This document shows positions 33,532 through 42,982 of a DNA stretch of 54,412 nt, piece after piece (the stretch's first letter is position 1; each line of letters starts with the position of its first letter). Below the pieces are notes generated by a model. That model saw nothing but the letters and a program-made list of their open reading frames with translations, had not been told where the DNA came from and made no database searches. Made by a program: the position numbers and the translations under genes. This DNA is from Rhizobium ecuadorense (lineage in GTDB: Bacteria > Pseudomonadota > Alphaproteobacteria > Rhizobiales > Rhizobiaceae), in NCBI RefSeq assembly GCF_001187535.1, contig NZ_LFIO01001531.1:1-54412 (forward strand), read 5' to 3'.

Positions 33532-33797
33532 ATGGACCCGAAGCGTGGCATCGACCTTGCGCGGCCGTTCCTCGTCGACGCAATGGAGAAGGTTAGCAAC
33601 GAGAGTGCCATTTCGTCGAGGAAGCCAAGACCGCCGAGACCAAACTCGTAGTCTTCGCGCGCATGCAATTCGACCCGTACCTCAGCCCCTACTTCGTCGC
33701 CAACCAGGACAAGATGCGGGTAGAGTTCGAGGATCCGTATATCCTCATCCACGAAAAGAAGCTATCGAACCTGCAGTCCTTGCTGCCGGTAAGTTGA
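33532..33797 (+). pseudogene. groEL: Decayed groEL fragment
   Basis: The plus strand reads MDPKRGIDLARPFLVDAMEK, then after a frameshift near 33600 continues with [40 protein letters not shown] and EDPYILIHEKKLSNLQSLLP before a stop at 33795-33797. This is the GroEL apical-domain region (in intact GroEL the corresponding stretch runs from LKRGIDLA through [20 protein letters not shown] to LSPYFVTN and LQSLLPV). About 40 residues between the first two blocks are missing, residues at the GMQFDRG position are altered, and there is no N- or C-terminal part. It is clearly a non-functional relic. Confidence 0.85.
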
Positions 33798-34054
33798 GGT
33801 CTGATGGAGCATTCCAATCGGCCGACCGCCTTCAGCAAATAGGCAGAACCATTACGAAATCACGGCGCAATCACTGGCGTTTTTTTTCCGCCACCCGTTC
33901 AAATGGCCGAAAGTTTCGAGTTGATCGAATTGAAGCTCCCGTGTTCGGGAAGTGGTGGGATCCGGGAACGTTTGGCAAGATTCAACGAACCACTGGCCGC
34001 CACGCCCAGAGAGGGTCATAGGGAATACGATGACAAGCGCGGACGCTCAGTCGT

Positions 34055-34261
34055 TCAGTCAGGTTGCGAGCACGTATCAGCTTGGGATCGGTATGACTCA
34101 CATAGCGCCTCCAACTGATTTACGGCACTAGCCAAATCGTGAAGTTCCGATTTCAGCGATTGGATGATGTCGAAATGTCCGGAGCCATTCGAATTCGCAG
34201 TTGAACTTTTCAAATCCGCAGAATTTCTATTCGGATGGGGAAATGGGATGAGCTTTTGCAC
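34055..34261 (-). CDS. Possible small coiled-coil protein
   Basis: A 68-residue frame from a GTG at 34259-34261. The central part (GHFDIIQSLKSELHDLASAV) continues into a heptad-like helix. The start is weak, with no clear ribosome site, and the AT content is higher than in neighbouring genes. It may be a real recent gene or chance. No family recognised. The flanking 34262-34539 holds no supported feature. Confidence 0.25.
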   Translation of the reverse strand: MQKLIPFPHPNRNSADLKSSTANSNGSGHFDIIQSLKSELHDLASAVNQLEALCESYRSQADTCSQPD

Positions 34262-34539
34262 GGTTATGCTTTTGACGATATTGACTCAGAATAGTAGATT
34301 GTACTGGGCAAGTCTTTGCAATGGCAATCGAAAGCGAAAACACGTCAACGTATGTTTCGTCGCGCAATTCGGTACAGGGCCTGCATATTTCGGAACATCA
34401 AAGCACCTGAAGTTTTAAGTAATTCCTATTGGTCCGCGTTTTATCCAATCGCCCAGAGTAGTTTGGGCTTCCGTTGGATGAGTGCGGTATAAACAGCGCC
34501 GCAGGTGGCGTGGATCCTGCGCGCTGTTAGCCGTAGGCT

Positions 34540-37338
34540 TCACGCGGTTCGGGTCCCAACAGATGCGGGAGGCAAGCGCATGAGTGCCACCCCTTCCTCT
34601 GCGGGCATCGGCGTAAGATGGGAATCAGCGCGAGAGAACTCGGGCACTGCGTTTGCAGCGAGAAGTTCGGACTTCGGGATGGGCTTGCTATAGTAGAACC
34701 CCTGTGCCACAGCGCAGCCGCTTTCAGCCAAGAATTTTTCTTGATCGACCGTCTCCACGCCCTCAGCGACTACATTTTGCCCTAGGCAGCGCGCAATTGA
34801 GAGAATTGCCTTGACCAGTTCTCTACTTCGCTTGTCGGATCGATTGATGAATGACCGGTCAATTTTGAGGGTATCAATGGGAAAGTTAGCCAAATAGCTC
34901 AGAGATGAGTAGCCGGTGCCGAAATCATCGATCGCTATGGAAATTCCGCTCGCATGCAATTGAGAGAGTGTCGTCGAAACGCCCTCGCAGTTATGGAGCA
35001 GGAGACTCTCAGTTATTTCAACCTCGATCCACTCCGCACGACAACCGGTTTCCTGCAATACGTCCGCCACCGTTTGCGACAAACGCGGGCATTGAAACTG
35101 CTTAGGAGACAAATTTATCGCAATCTTGTGCGGGGGCAGTCCATCTGCATTCATGACGGCAGCCGTGCAACACGCCTCATGCAGCACCCATCGTCCAAGA
35201 TCGATGATCAATCCCGTTTCCTCGGCGACACCTATGAATTCTCCCGGAGGGATCATTCCCATCTTCGGATGATGCCATCGTAGCAGTGCTTCTGAACCGA
35301 TCACCTTTCCGTTGTCCAATAGGACCTTTGGCTGATAATGGAGTTCAAGTTGCTCATGTTTCAAAGCTAGGCGTAGGTCTGATTCTAGCGCTAGGCGCTT
35401 TTCAGCCCCAATCGTGAGATCCTTTGAGTAGAAGCGGAAGTTGCTACGCCCCGAGCGCTTCGCCAAATACATCGCAGAATCCGCATATTTCACCAAATCG
35501 TCGGGAGCGTCGCCGTCATTTGGAAATACCGATATCCCGATGCTGCAGGATACAAAGATCTCCCTGTCGGAAAGCATGAAGCGTTCGCCGAATGCGGCAA
35601 GCATTCTGCTGGCAATTTGAGCCAAATCGTCATTGTCCTGAACATTGGGCAGCAAGACTGCAAATTCATCTCCACCGAGTCTCGCCACGGTGTCGCTGGC
35701 ACGGACGCCTTTTTTCATGCGTGTCGCCACCTGCCGCAGCAACTCGTCACCGACGGGATGTCCCATAGTGTCATTGATCGCTTTGAAATGGTCCATGTCG
35801 ATCAGCATCACCCCGGCTCGCTGGCCCGCCGAAGCCGCGTCCCCGATCATCTCGCGTAGCCGTTCATTGAAAAGTGTCCGGTTAGGCAGGCCGGTCAGAG
35901 AATCGTAGAATGCCATCTGATGGATTTTCTTACGGGACGTGTCCAGTTCGGTGATATCGCGGGCGACGCCGAGGATCCCCATCAGCTTTCCCCCCGTGAA
36001 TACCGGAACCTTACGAGTCTCCAAAAGCGTTGATCGACCGTCCTCGTGAGCGGTAAACCGTTCCTCATTGATGAGAATACGGCCGGCTTGCATGGCCTCC
36101 TCATCCTTGTCACGAAAAAACTGGGCGAGTTCGGGAGTAAACAGGTCATAATCCGTTTTCCCGACGATTTCCGCTTCTGCCTTGCCGACCAATTCTTCGA
36201 AGGCATGATTGCACAACAGATATTTGCCTGTTACGTCTTTCAGCCATACCATATCCGGAATGGTCTGCAGGACACTTAGGAGGCGAGCCCGAGCTTCAAT
36301 AGTCGTGCCCTCGGCGTGCTTTCGTTCGGTAATATCGCGAGATAACACCAGAAAAGTGACGGTTGAGTGATTGCTGCTTGGTCGCCTTGCGACCGACAGT
36401 TCAAACCAACGGGATTCGCCGTTTGGTAGGGCTATACGGACACAACGACCGTAGGAGGCGCCGGTTTCATCGGCTTCTTCAAGAGCCAGCATAGCGATGT
36501 CGGCCTGATCTGGAGGGAGCACATCGCGGACAAGCTTGCCGAGCAGCACTTCTTTTCGCTGCGCCAGGATCTCCTGATTCCTTGCCCAGACCTGCAGGTA
36601 GCGACCGTCGGCATTTACCTCGAACAGAACGTCAGGAATGGCGGCAATAATTCCCTCTGCGAATTCAAGAGCCTCTTTGAGATCATGCTCCGCACGTTTT
36701 CGCTCTGTGATGTCCAACATCGCGCCAACCAAGCCGATCCTGTTACCAGCGATATCAGTGATTGCGGTCTTGCTGAGTAAAAGATCAACGACACCACCAT
36801 TCTCGGTGGTGGCCTTTGCTTCATATTGCTGAACACCGCCATTTGCAAAAAGCGCCTCGTCCAACGCGGCATACGTCTCGGCTATGGGTGCGGGCACCAA
36901 ATCGAAAACGGTTTTTCCGATAATATCTCCCTTTGAGCGGCCGGAGAAGCTTTCGAAGGCCCTGTTGCAACCAAGGTGTATCCCATCTCTGTTTTTGAAG
37001 AAGACGGGTAACGGGATCGCGTCGAGTACGACGGCACTGGACATCTCTTCGGCGTTGAATGGCAAGTCGACGTTTGTCGCAGGATGCCGGGGATTCGCCC
37101 GGAAAGCCTTCTCAAACGGTTGCTTCAGACTTGCGACATCTGCGTCGTGACCGTGCGATGGCCGGACAACGGAGGCTTCCGAAAATGGCGGGGCCGTGCC
37201 CGTGGCAAGCGGAGGGCTGGCATTGACCGCGTTGCGGAAGGCTCCACGCCCCTGGTCGATTTGAGCATCAGTCGCCATCTGCACTTCCACAGGCTGTTCG
37301 GGGCGGGATGTGCGTTCCGATTGACGTACGTGTTTCAT
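34540..37338 (-). CDS. PAS-GGDEF-EAL cyclic-di-GMP signalling protein
   Basis: A 932-residue cytoplasmic protein. Three PAS domains are seen at about residues 95-215 (LDAIPLPVFFKNRDGIHLGC), 215-340 (IIAAIPDVLFEVNADGRYLQ) and 350-465 (LQTIPDMVWLKDVTGKYLLC). The GGDEF domain is intact, with VARLGGDEFAVLL and the inhibitory site RASD five residues before it. The EAL domain is also intact: SEALLRWHHP, ITESLLL and IDDFGTGYSS. Both synthesis and breakdown of c-di-GMP are therefore possible. The ATG at 37336-37338 has AGGA eight bases upstream; an earlier TTG is less likely. It lies downstream of the chemoreceptor gene on the same strand. Confidence 0.93.
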   Translation of the reverse strand: MKHVRQSERTSRPEQPVEVQMATDAQIDQGRGAFRNAVNASPPLATGTAPPFSEASVVRPSHGHDADVASLKQPFEKAFRANPRHPATNVDLPFNAEEMSSAVVLDAIPLPVFFKNRDGIHLGCNRAFESFSGRSKGDIIGKTVFDLVPAPIAETYAALDEALFANGGVQQYEAKATTENGGVVDLLLSKTAITDIAGNRIGLVGAMLDITERKRAEHDLKEALEFAEGIIAAIPDVLFEVNADGRYLQVWARNQEILAQRKEVLLGKLVRDVLPPDQADIAMLALEEADETGASYGRCVRIALPNGESRWFELSVARRPSSNHSTVTFLVLSRDITERKHAEGTTIEARARLLSVLQTIPDMVWLKDVTGKYLLCNHAFEELVGKAEAEIVGKTDYDLFTPELAQFFRDKDEEAMQAGRILINEERFTAHEDGRSTLLETRKVPVFTGGKLMGILGVARDITELDTSRKKIHQMAFYDSLTGLPNRTLFNERLREMIGDAASAGQRAGVMLIDMDHFKAINDTMGHPVGDELLRQVATRMKKGVRASDTVARLGGDEFAVLLPNVQDNDDLAQIASRMLAAFGERFMLSDREIFVSCSIGISVFPNDGDAPDDLVKYADSAMYLAKRSGRSNFRFYSKDLTIGAEKRLALESDLRLALKHEQLELHYQPKVLLDNGKVIGSEALLRWHHPKMGMIPPGEFIGVAEETGLIIDLGRWVLHEACCTAAVMNADGLPPHKIAINLSPKQFQCPRLSQTVADVLQETGCRAEWIEVEITESLLLHNCEGVSTTLSQLHASGISIAIDDFGTGYSSLSYLANFPIDTLKIDRSFINRSDKRSRELVKAILSIARCLGQNVVAEGVETVDQEKFLAESGCAVAQGFYYSKPIPKSELLAANAVPEFSRADSHLTPMPAEEGVALMRLPPASVGTRTA

Positions 37339-37513
37339 GTGCCTGTCCTGCTTTGTCACGTGGCTGAGCAATCATGCGTCAAGCCAGCATTTTGTTAGGA
37401 CCGCACAAGTCATTTGGCGGAGTACCATGCCGCTACCCCACCGGGATATCGCTCTCATTCAGAATCATCAGAGACGTGTATTTGCATGTGGTCGGCGACG
37501 CCGCCCATATCAT

Positions 37514-39775
37514 TTAGAACGCTTGCCAATCATCATTCGAAGGCGCGAGCACCAGGTTACCACGGCGCATCGGATAGTCTCCGCGGTCAACCATTGTCTG
37601 ACCGGGCGGGAAGCTCTTCCCAAGTTCGCCCGTGACCTTCTGTGGCTTCCCGCTCTCGTCTTTGAAGTGGAAATGTTTCAACAGTGCGGCTAGGCTTTGG
37701 CTCTCTTGAGCGAGGTGCGATCCTGCAGTATTCATCTCCGCGACCATGCTCGCATTTTCTTGAGTGGCATGGTCCATATGGTTAACCGCGCCGTTGATCT
37801 CGCGCAGGCCCGACGATTGTTCCTGGGAGGCCGTTGCGATTGCGTCCATATGAAGATTTACATCCTGCACAAGCTCTTCAATCGTTCTCAGGCCCGATCC
37901 GGTTTCACTCACGAGCCTTACGCCTTCGTCGACGGCAAGAGCTGAATTGCCGATGAGATCCTTGATTTCTTTTGCCGCTGTCGCTGAGCGCTGTGCAAGC
38001 TCCCTGACCTCCTGGGCAACAACCGCAAAGCCTTTTCCCGCGTCGCCAGCACGCGCTGCTTCGACGCCGGCGTTCAGCGCCAGGAGGTTCGTTTGGAAGG
38101 CGATCGCGTCGATGACGCTGATGATCTGGGAAATCTGCTTGGAGGAGTTTTCAATGCGATTCATGGCGCCGATAGCATCGCGTACAACCCGACCGGACAT
38201 TTCCGCATGATCTCGCATCTGTTGGACGGCTCCGCGCGCCTCAGCCGTCCTCTTCGTGGTCGATGCAACGTTGACGGTTATCTCCTCCAACGCCGCTGCA
38301 GTTTCCTCGAGCGAAGCCGCCTGCTGCTCCGTGCGTCTTGAAAGATTTTCAGATGCGGCCGAGACGCCCGAGCTGCCATTCGTGACCGTTTCGACTGAAT
38401 GGCCGACGGTAACAAGCACGTCCCGGAGCTGACGAATGGAAGCGTTGAAATCCCTGCGCAAACTTTCAAACTGTGGCGCTAACGGCTCCTCAATTTCATA
38501 AATCAAGTCTCCATCCGCCATCCGCTTCAACCCGGTTGCCAATGCCGTCGTCGCTCGGATGAGGCGCTCTTCTGCTTCTTTTTCCGCCCTTACCTGAATA
38601 TCCAGCTTCTCTTGGTCAGAACGAATGCGCTCAGCTTCCGCGGATGTCTCCAGGTTACTTTTCTGTATGGCCGCGCCGCGGAAAAACTCAAGGCAACGCG
38701 CCATGTCCCCGATCTCGTCGCGTCGGATCGTCAAGGGCACCGGCGCCGACGTATCGCCTTCTGCGAGTGCCTTCATTCGGCTTGTCAGAGTCCGAATGGA
38801 GCTTGAAATTCTCCGAACGACCGAAATGCACAAAATGAGTACCGTAGACATGATCAGAAGCGTGGCGCCGGAGTAGCCGATAAAGGCATTGCGAAGATCG
38901 GCGTAACGCTGAAATGCCATCTCGTCCAACTCGTCGCCGGTGCGCATAATGAGTGCGGTCAACAAAGCAGCCCGCTGTTGGGTGATTTCATTCCATCGAT
39001 CCAACGTCTCGGGGGGGAAGGAAACGCCCGGCTGGTTTGCATACATCTGATCGCGAACGCCCGCGATGAACTTGCCTGCGGCGCTGGCCTCGAAGTCGTC
39101 ATAAGATTTGACGAGATCGGCGGGGAGAAATTCCTGCATCGCAGGCACATAAAGCTGCTTTAGATTTTTTGACTGTAAGAGGGACGAAAATAGATCGACG
39201 GACATGGCTGAATTTTTGACGTAGGCTCGGCCGGGCCTGATCTCCAGCAAACTAGCTTCCGTGATCTGCATGAGCGCGTGAAAACCGGTAATTTGGCGTG
39301 CTAAATCCAAATCATTGACAGTCGCCCCAGTGCGACGGACGAGCTCCAAGCCCGCAAGGGCAGCTGGGCGCAAAGCAACAGCTCCCTCCGCCTCGCTAGC
39401 CGTTCCGTCATCGACGCGCCGGCGGAAGCTATCGATATTGTCCCGCCTTTCACGAATGATCTGTACCGCCCGTTCTATGGCCGGATCGTCGAATGCCTTT
39501 TTCCAAGAGTCGTAAGCGGAAAAGACCGCTGTAAAAGCCCTGTCCGATGCAGCTTGCTTTGCCCGACGCACGTCGGCGCCTGCAAACGCTTCCGCCGCTA
39601 TAGCTTGGGCGAGGAATCCGCCTTCCCGCCCAAGTCGCTGCGTTGTTTGTGCGCTGCGGAAGGTAGAGTATTCTCGGTAATATCCCAGTGATGTTGATAC
39701 TCCGATGATTACGAACGCCGTCAACGGGATAATTGCCAAAATCATTAAAAGTAGAGATAGCGGCAGTCTCGACAT
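37514..39775 (-). CDS. Methyl-accepting chemotaxis protein with NIT sensor domain
   Basis: A 753-residue receptor. An N-terminal membrane helix (LPLSLLLMILAIIPLTAFVI) and a second near residue 310 (SGATLLIMSTVLILCISVV) bracket a helical periplasmic domain resembling the NIT (nitrate/nitrite-sensing) domain. A HAMP domain follows (RRISSSIRTLTSRMKALAEG) and then a signalling domain with the conserved tip EVRELAQRSATAAKEIKDLI. No C-terminal adaptor pentapeptide is seen. The ATG at 39773-39775 has GAGGAA upstream. The ligand is unproven. No other chemotaxis gene is in the window, so it would plug into a chromosomal pathway. Confidence 0.92.
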   Translation of the reverse strand: MSRLPLSLLLMILAIIPLTAFVIIGVSTSLGYYREYSTFRSAQTTQRLGREGGFLAQAIAAEAFAGADVRRAKQAASDRAFTAVFSAYDSWKKAFDDPAIERAVQIIRERRDNIDSFRRRVDDGTASEAEGAVALRPAALAGLELVRRTGATVNDLDLARQITGFHALMQITEASLLEIRPGRAYVKNSAMSVDLFSSLLQSKNLKQLYVPAMQEFLPADLVKSYDDFEASAAGKFIAGVRDQMYANQPGVSFPPETLDRWNEITQQRAALLTALIMRTGDELDEMAFQRYADLRNAFIGYSGATLLIMSTVLILCISVVRRISSSIRTLTSRMKALAEGDTSAPVPLTIRRDEIGDMARCLEFFRGAAIQKSNLETSAEAERIRSDQEKLDIQVRAEKEAEERLIRATTALATGLKRMADGDLIYEIEEPLAPQFESLRRDFNASIRQLRDVLVTVGHSVETVTNGSSGVSAASENLSRRTEQQAASLEETAAALEEITVNVASTTKRTAEARGAVQQMRDHAEMSGRVVRDAIGAMNRIENSSKQISQIISVIDAIAFQTNLLALNAGVEAARAGDAGKGFAVVAQEVRELAQRSATAAKEIKDLIGNSALAVDEGVRLVSETGSGLRTIEELVQDVNLHMDAIATASQEQSSGLREINGAVNHMDHATQENASMVAEMNTAGSHLAQESQSLAALLKHFHFKDESGKPQKVTGELGKSFPPGQTMVDRGDYPMRRGNLVLAPSNDDWQAF

Positions 39776-40067
39776 ATGTTCCTCATAGACGACTATAAAT
39801 TACACCGGCTTCCATTAGCGACGCGGTCCAGAACATTGCGACATTGACCGCTATGTGTGAGATGACCTCGGCATAATTACTATAAGATTAACCCCTGTAG
39901 TGGTCTTGAACTGCGTTGCGCAGATCGGAACATCGTCGCGTTCAGGGGATCATCTGCAAGACAGATCTTGGGCCGAGGCAGTCGGCTTTTCTGGAGAGTG
40001 CTGTTGCTGCAAGCCTTGAGGACGGTCGAGCGTGCCGGCTGATCGTAGCTCGGTCGGCGCAATCTGC

Positions 40068-41039
40068 TTATGATATACGCAATGTTTCCGAGGGAAGTAC
40101 CCCATAGCGCTTGCGATAGTCCGCAGAAAATCTGCCTCTATGCACGAAGCCCCATTTCAGAGCGACCTGCGTGACCGAGAGGCCAGGTTCGCCTGTCATC
40201 AGTTCCTGATGCACTAATTCCAACCGTAGGTGCTGCAGGAATGCCAGAGGGGTCGTATTCCGAAAGTTGCGAAAACCGCTTTGAAGAGTGCGTCGGCTTA
40301 CGCCACAAGCCGTTGCGATTTCCTCAAGAGATAGCGGCCGAGTAATATTGGCACGCATATAGTCGACCGCCCGCTTAACGGCCTTGGGTAAGGGTGATTC
40401 AGCAACGCGGCATAACTCAGATGAGTAGCGATGCTGCGCAGCTTCGATCAAAAGCTCCATCGTCGTTTCAGTGAGGTGATGAAGTGCTATCGGTGATTGA
40501 AGGAGGGTTCCGTCTCGTAATCCAGCATACAGCACTGGTACCAGTTGAACCAAAAGGGAGCCGAACCCGACCGATAGGTCGATTTCTGGCGAAAAATCGA
40601 GGCTGCCTCTTATTGGCGTATTGAGCCGACATCCCAAACGGCGCGTCAGCTCATCATGGGCGATCCTAAGCCCCAAATGTTTCCTGGGCCCAATGAATTG
40701 GGTCGTACTCGCCGACATACTGTTCACGAAAACGCCCCGCGTTCCCTCTGACGGGATTTGTCTGCCGTCAACGGTAACGACCGATCGCCCATGTAGTGGA
40801 AGCATGATGATGTTTGCCTCCGCCGGTCCCCGGTGCTGGACGGTTAGGTCGCCCTCGTAGTGCGCGGCAATAACTGCAATCGGACCATTGGTAATCGCAT
40901 GTACATCGTAGGCGATCGTCTTATCGCCATGTACATGCGCTTCAGATTGCGGGGAAAGCCTCGAAAGCGCTGCCGCGAGTTCCTCGCTGCAGGTACCTTT
41001 GAGCGAGAAATGGTCAATCTTAGAGGGGGACACTCTCAA
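40068..41039 (-). CDS. AraC family transcriptional regulator
   Basis: A 323-residue regulator. The C-terminal AraC double helix-turn-helix runs from LSLEEIATACGVSRRTLQSG to VALKWGFVHRGRFSADYRKR; the N-terminal 200 residues match the AraC-binding-like domain of aromatic-catabolism activators such as XylS. It lies 290 bases downstream of the catabolic operon on the same strand and is the only DNA-binding regulator near it, so it may respond to the substrate; however the shared promoter motif of that locus looks more like a repressor site. Confidence 0.9.
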   Translation of the reverse strand: MRVSPSKIDHFSLKGTCSEELAAALSRLSPQSEAHVHGDKTIAYDVHAITNGPIAVIAAHYEGDLTVQHRGPAEANIIMLPLHGRSVVTVDGRQIPSEGTRGVFVNSMSASTTQFIGPRKHLGLRIAHDELTRRLGCRLNTPIRGSLDFSPEIDLSVGFGSLLVQLVPVLYAGLRDGTLLQSPIALHHLTETTMELLIEAAQHRYSSELCRVAESPLPKAVKRAVDYMRANITRPLSLEEIATACGVSRRTLQSGFRNFRNTTPLAFLQHLRLELVHQELMTGEPGLSVTQVALKWGFVHRGRFSADYRKRYGVLPSETLRIS

Positions 41040-41097
41040 CTCTCCACATCATCACTTCCTTCCCGAAACGGTATTCAAGCATGAGGCCCGCCTATCG

Positions 41098-41295
41098 CTA
41101 ACGACAGGCGGACAGGGCAATTGACTTGTCGCGGCCAGTCCTCGCCGTGAATTCGACGCAGTCGAAGTCGCCTAAGTTGATAGTGCGAAGATCAATCATT
41201 GTTATATATGGAACTCCGACAGAATTGTTACCTGCTGCCAACCATCGCTTCGCAACCGATTCCCAAATGTCTGGCCTTTGATGGTCTCCATTCAC
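41098..41295 (-). CDS. Doubtful small ORF between ndh and the AraC gene
   Basis: A 65-codon frame with fair composition (contains VPYITMIDLRTINLGDFDCV) but no ribosome binding site, no recognised family and no partner. Listed since it fills part of the 290-base gap; it may be chance. Confidence 0.2.
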   Translation of the reverse strand: MNGDHQRPDIWESVAKRWLAAGNNSVGVPYITMIDLRTINLGDFDCVEFTARTGRDKSIALSACR

Positions 41296-41329
41296 GGCCC
41301 AGCAGACTCGGGCGTGCTCGCGCTAGCGA

Positions 41330-42595
41330 CTAAACCTCATCCTTTAAGGTTTCTTTTTGCGTGATCAAACGTGCGGAGTGATGGCCGGAAACAAAGATCC
41401 ATAGCCAGCTTAGTCCCACTGCCAATCTGCTCCTCGTACCTATCAGGAAGTAGATATGGGCAAGCCCCCAAATCCACCATGCAATTCCGCCCTTGAGCCG
41501 GATCTTCCCAAAGTCGATAACAGCCGAATTCGGCCCGATGGTAGCCAGGTTTCCCAGATGCCTATATCTGAACGCACTTGGAGTGGGTATACCCAGACGT
41601 CGTGCTTCAATTACCGAAGCGACATATTTGCCTTGCTGTTTGGCGGCGGGAGCCACTCCGGGGACGGGTGTTCCATCAGCGGCCTTCACGGAGGCAGTAT
41701 CTCCAATAATAAAAATCTCGGGCTTACCGCCAACAGTCAGATCTGGCTGCACGACCGCCCTACCCGCCCTGTCCTTTTCAGCACCGACCCAGGCGGCGGC
41801 GTTCGACGCTTGCACCCCCGCAGCCCAGATGACGGTCCGGCTTGAAACGAACTCATCTCCGATCGCGATGCCGTTCTCGTTGCATGCCGTCACGGGAATG
41901 CCTGTTCTCACTTCGACGCCCATCTTGATTAGCGACTGCTCGGCATATCTCGAAAGTGCCTCCGGGAACACGGGTAGGACACGTGGACCTGCCTCGATGA
42001 GAAGGATGCGCGCCGATCTGGTGTCGATGCTACGGAACTCCTCAACAAGGGTTCGTTGGGCCAGTTGCGCTATAATCCCAGCCATCTCCACGCCTGTCGG
42101 GCCTGCTCCGATTATGCTGAACGTGAGCATTGCCTTCCGCCGTTCGGGATCAGCCTCCAATTCGGCCTTCTCAAACGCGAGAAGAAGCCGCCGCCGGATG
42201 GTCGTCGCGTCTTCGAGTGCCTTTAGCCCGGGCGCAAACGGCTCCCACTCGTCCCGGCCAAAATAGGCGTGCCTTGCACCTGTCGCGAGAACGAGCGTGT
42301 CATAGGGAATAGCATTCCCATCCTTGAGCGATACTACGCGTGCCTCGGTATCAACGCCAACAACCTCGCCCAGCAGCGTCGATACATCCTTTCGTCCTCT
42401 GAACAATGCTCTGATGGGCCAGGCTATCTCCGAGGTTGCCAATACAGTCGTGGCAACTTGGTAGAGGAGCGGTTGAAAGAGGTGATGGTTGCGCCTGTCG
42501 ACGATCGTTATGGAAGTGTCGGGACACTTGAGGTCCTTCGCTAACTGGAGTCCGGCAAAGCCACCGCCGACTACGACAACTCGATGCGTATCCAT
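41330..42595 (-). CDS. ndh: Type II NADH:quinone oxidoreductase (NDH-2 family)
   Basis: A 421-residue FAD-dependent oxidoreductase. The FAD-binding GxGxxG is in VVVGGGFAGLQLAKDL at the N-terminus, the NADH-binding one in IIGAGPTGVEMAGIIAQL near residue 162, and the second FAD motif in FIIGDTASV near 295. The C-terminus has a hydrophobic membrane-contact segment (WWIWGLAHIYFLIG). It would reoxidise NADH made by the alcohol dehydrogenase upstream in the operon and pass electrons to quinone. The ATG at 42593-42595 has GAGGGAG upstream. It is 63 bases after the ABM gene and closes the operon. Confidence 0.92.
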   Translation of the reverse strand: MDTHRVVVVGGGFAGLQLAKDLKCPDTSITIVDRRNHHLFQPLLYQVATTVLATSEIAWPIRALFRGRKDVSTLLGEVVGVDTEARVVSLKDGNAIPYDTLVLATGARHAYFGRDEWEPFAPGLKALEDATTIRRRLLLAFEKAELEADPERRKAMLTFSIIGAGPTGVEMAGIIAQLAQRTLVEEFRSIDTRSARILLIEAGPRVLPVFPEALSRYAEQSLIKMGVEVRTGIPVTACNENGIAIGDEFVSSRTVIWAAGVQASNAAAWVGAEKDRAGRAVVQPDLTVGGKPEIFIIGDTASVKAADGTPVPGVAPAAKQQGKYVASVIEARRLGIPTPSAFRYRHLGNLATIGPNSAVIDFGKIRLKGGIAWWIWGLAHIYFLIGTRSRLAVGLSWLWIFVSGHHSARLITQKETLKDEV

Positions 42596-42658
42596 TTCGT
42601 CTCCCTCAAACCTGCGCGCTCGGGGCGCGCGCCTCGTAGAAATGGCCATTGCGCCCGA

Positions 42659-42970
42659 TCAGTCGCTGATACGGGTATTTACATTAATCGACGGTGGACT
42701 CACCAACAGTGGAAGAAGAGGCTCCAGCACCCGCTTGACATTAGGATGTTCGCCATGGCCAACGACAGCCGCCTCATTCTGCCAGCCGTCTAAGATGATG
42801 AAAGTGTTCGGATCGTCCGACCGCTGGTAGAGGTCGTAGTAGAGACAACCAGACTCTTCGCGGGCGGGTCCAATGAATTCCTGAAGGAGTTCTTTTACGC
42901 GATTTCGATTTTGGGACGTGGTTTTGAATTCCACGACAAGGTGCTGTTCCTCTGACTTCTTCGATGTCAT
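42659..42970 (-). CDS. Antibiotic biosynthesis monooxygenase (ABM) family protein
   Basis: A 103-residue ferredoxin-like barrel protein of the ABM/YgiN type: EFKTTSQNRNRVKELLQEF, then REESGCLYYDLYQ and the conserved FIILDGWQNEAAVVGH. Members act as cofactor-free quinol or aromatic monooxygenases. Lying between an alcohol dehydrogenase and an NADH dehydrogenase, it may oxidise an intermediate of the pathway. It starts 12 bases after the dehydrogenase stop. Confidence 0.88.
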   Translation of the reverse strand: MTSKKSEEQHLVVEFKTTSQNRNRVKELLQEFIGPAREESGCLYYDLYQRSDDPNTFIILDGWQNEAAVVGHGEHPNVKRVLEPLLPLLVSPPSINVNTRISD

Positions 42971-42982
42971 TTGCGCTGGCTC

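Noticed and set aside
33270..33752. Minus-strand frame of 160 codons upstream of ardC
   Set aside because: It crosses the structured leader and the antisense of the groEL fragment; no family features.
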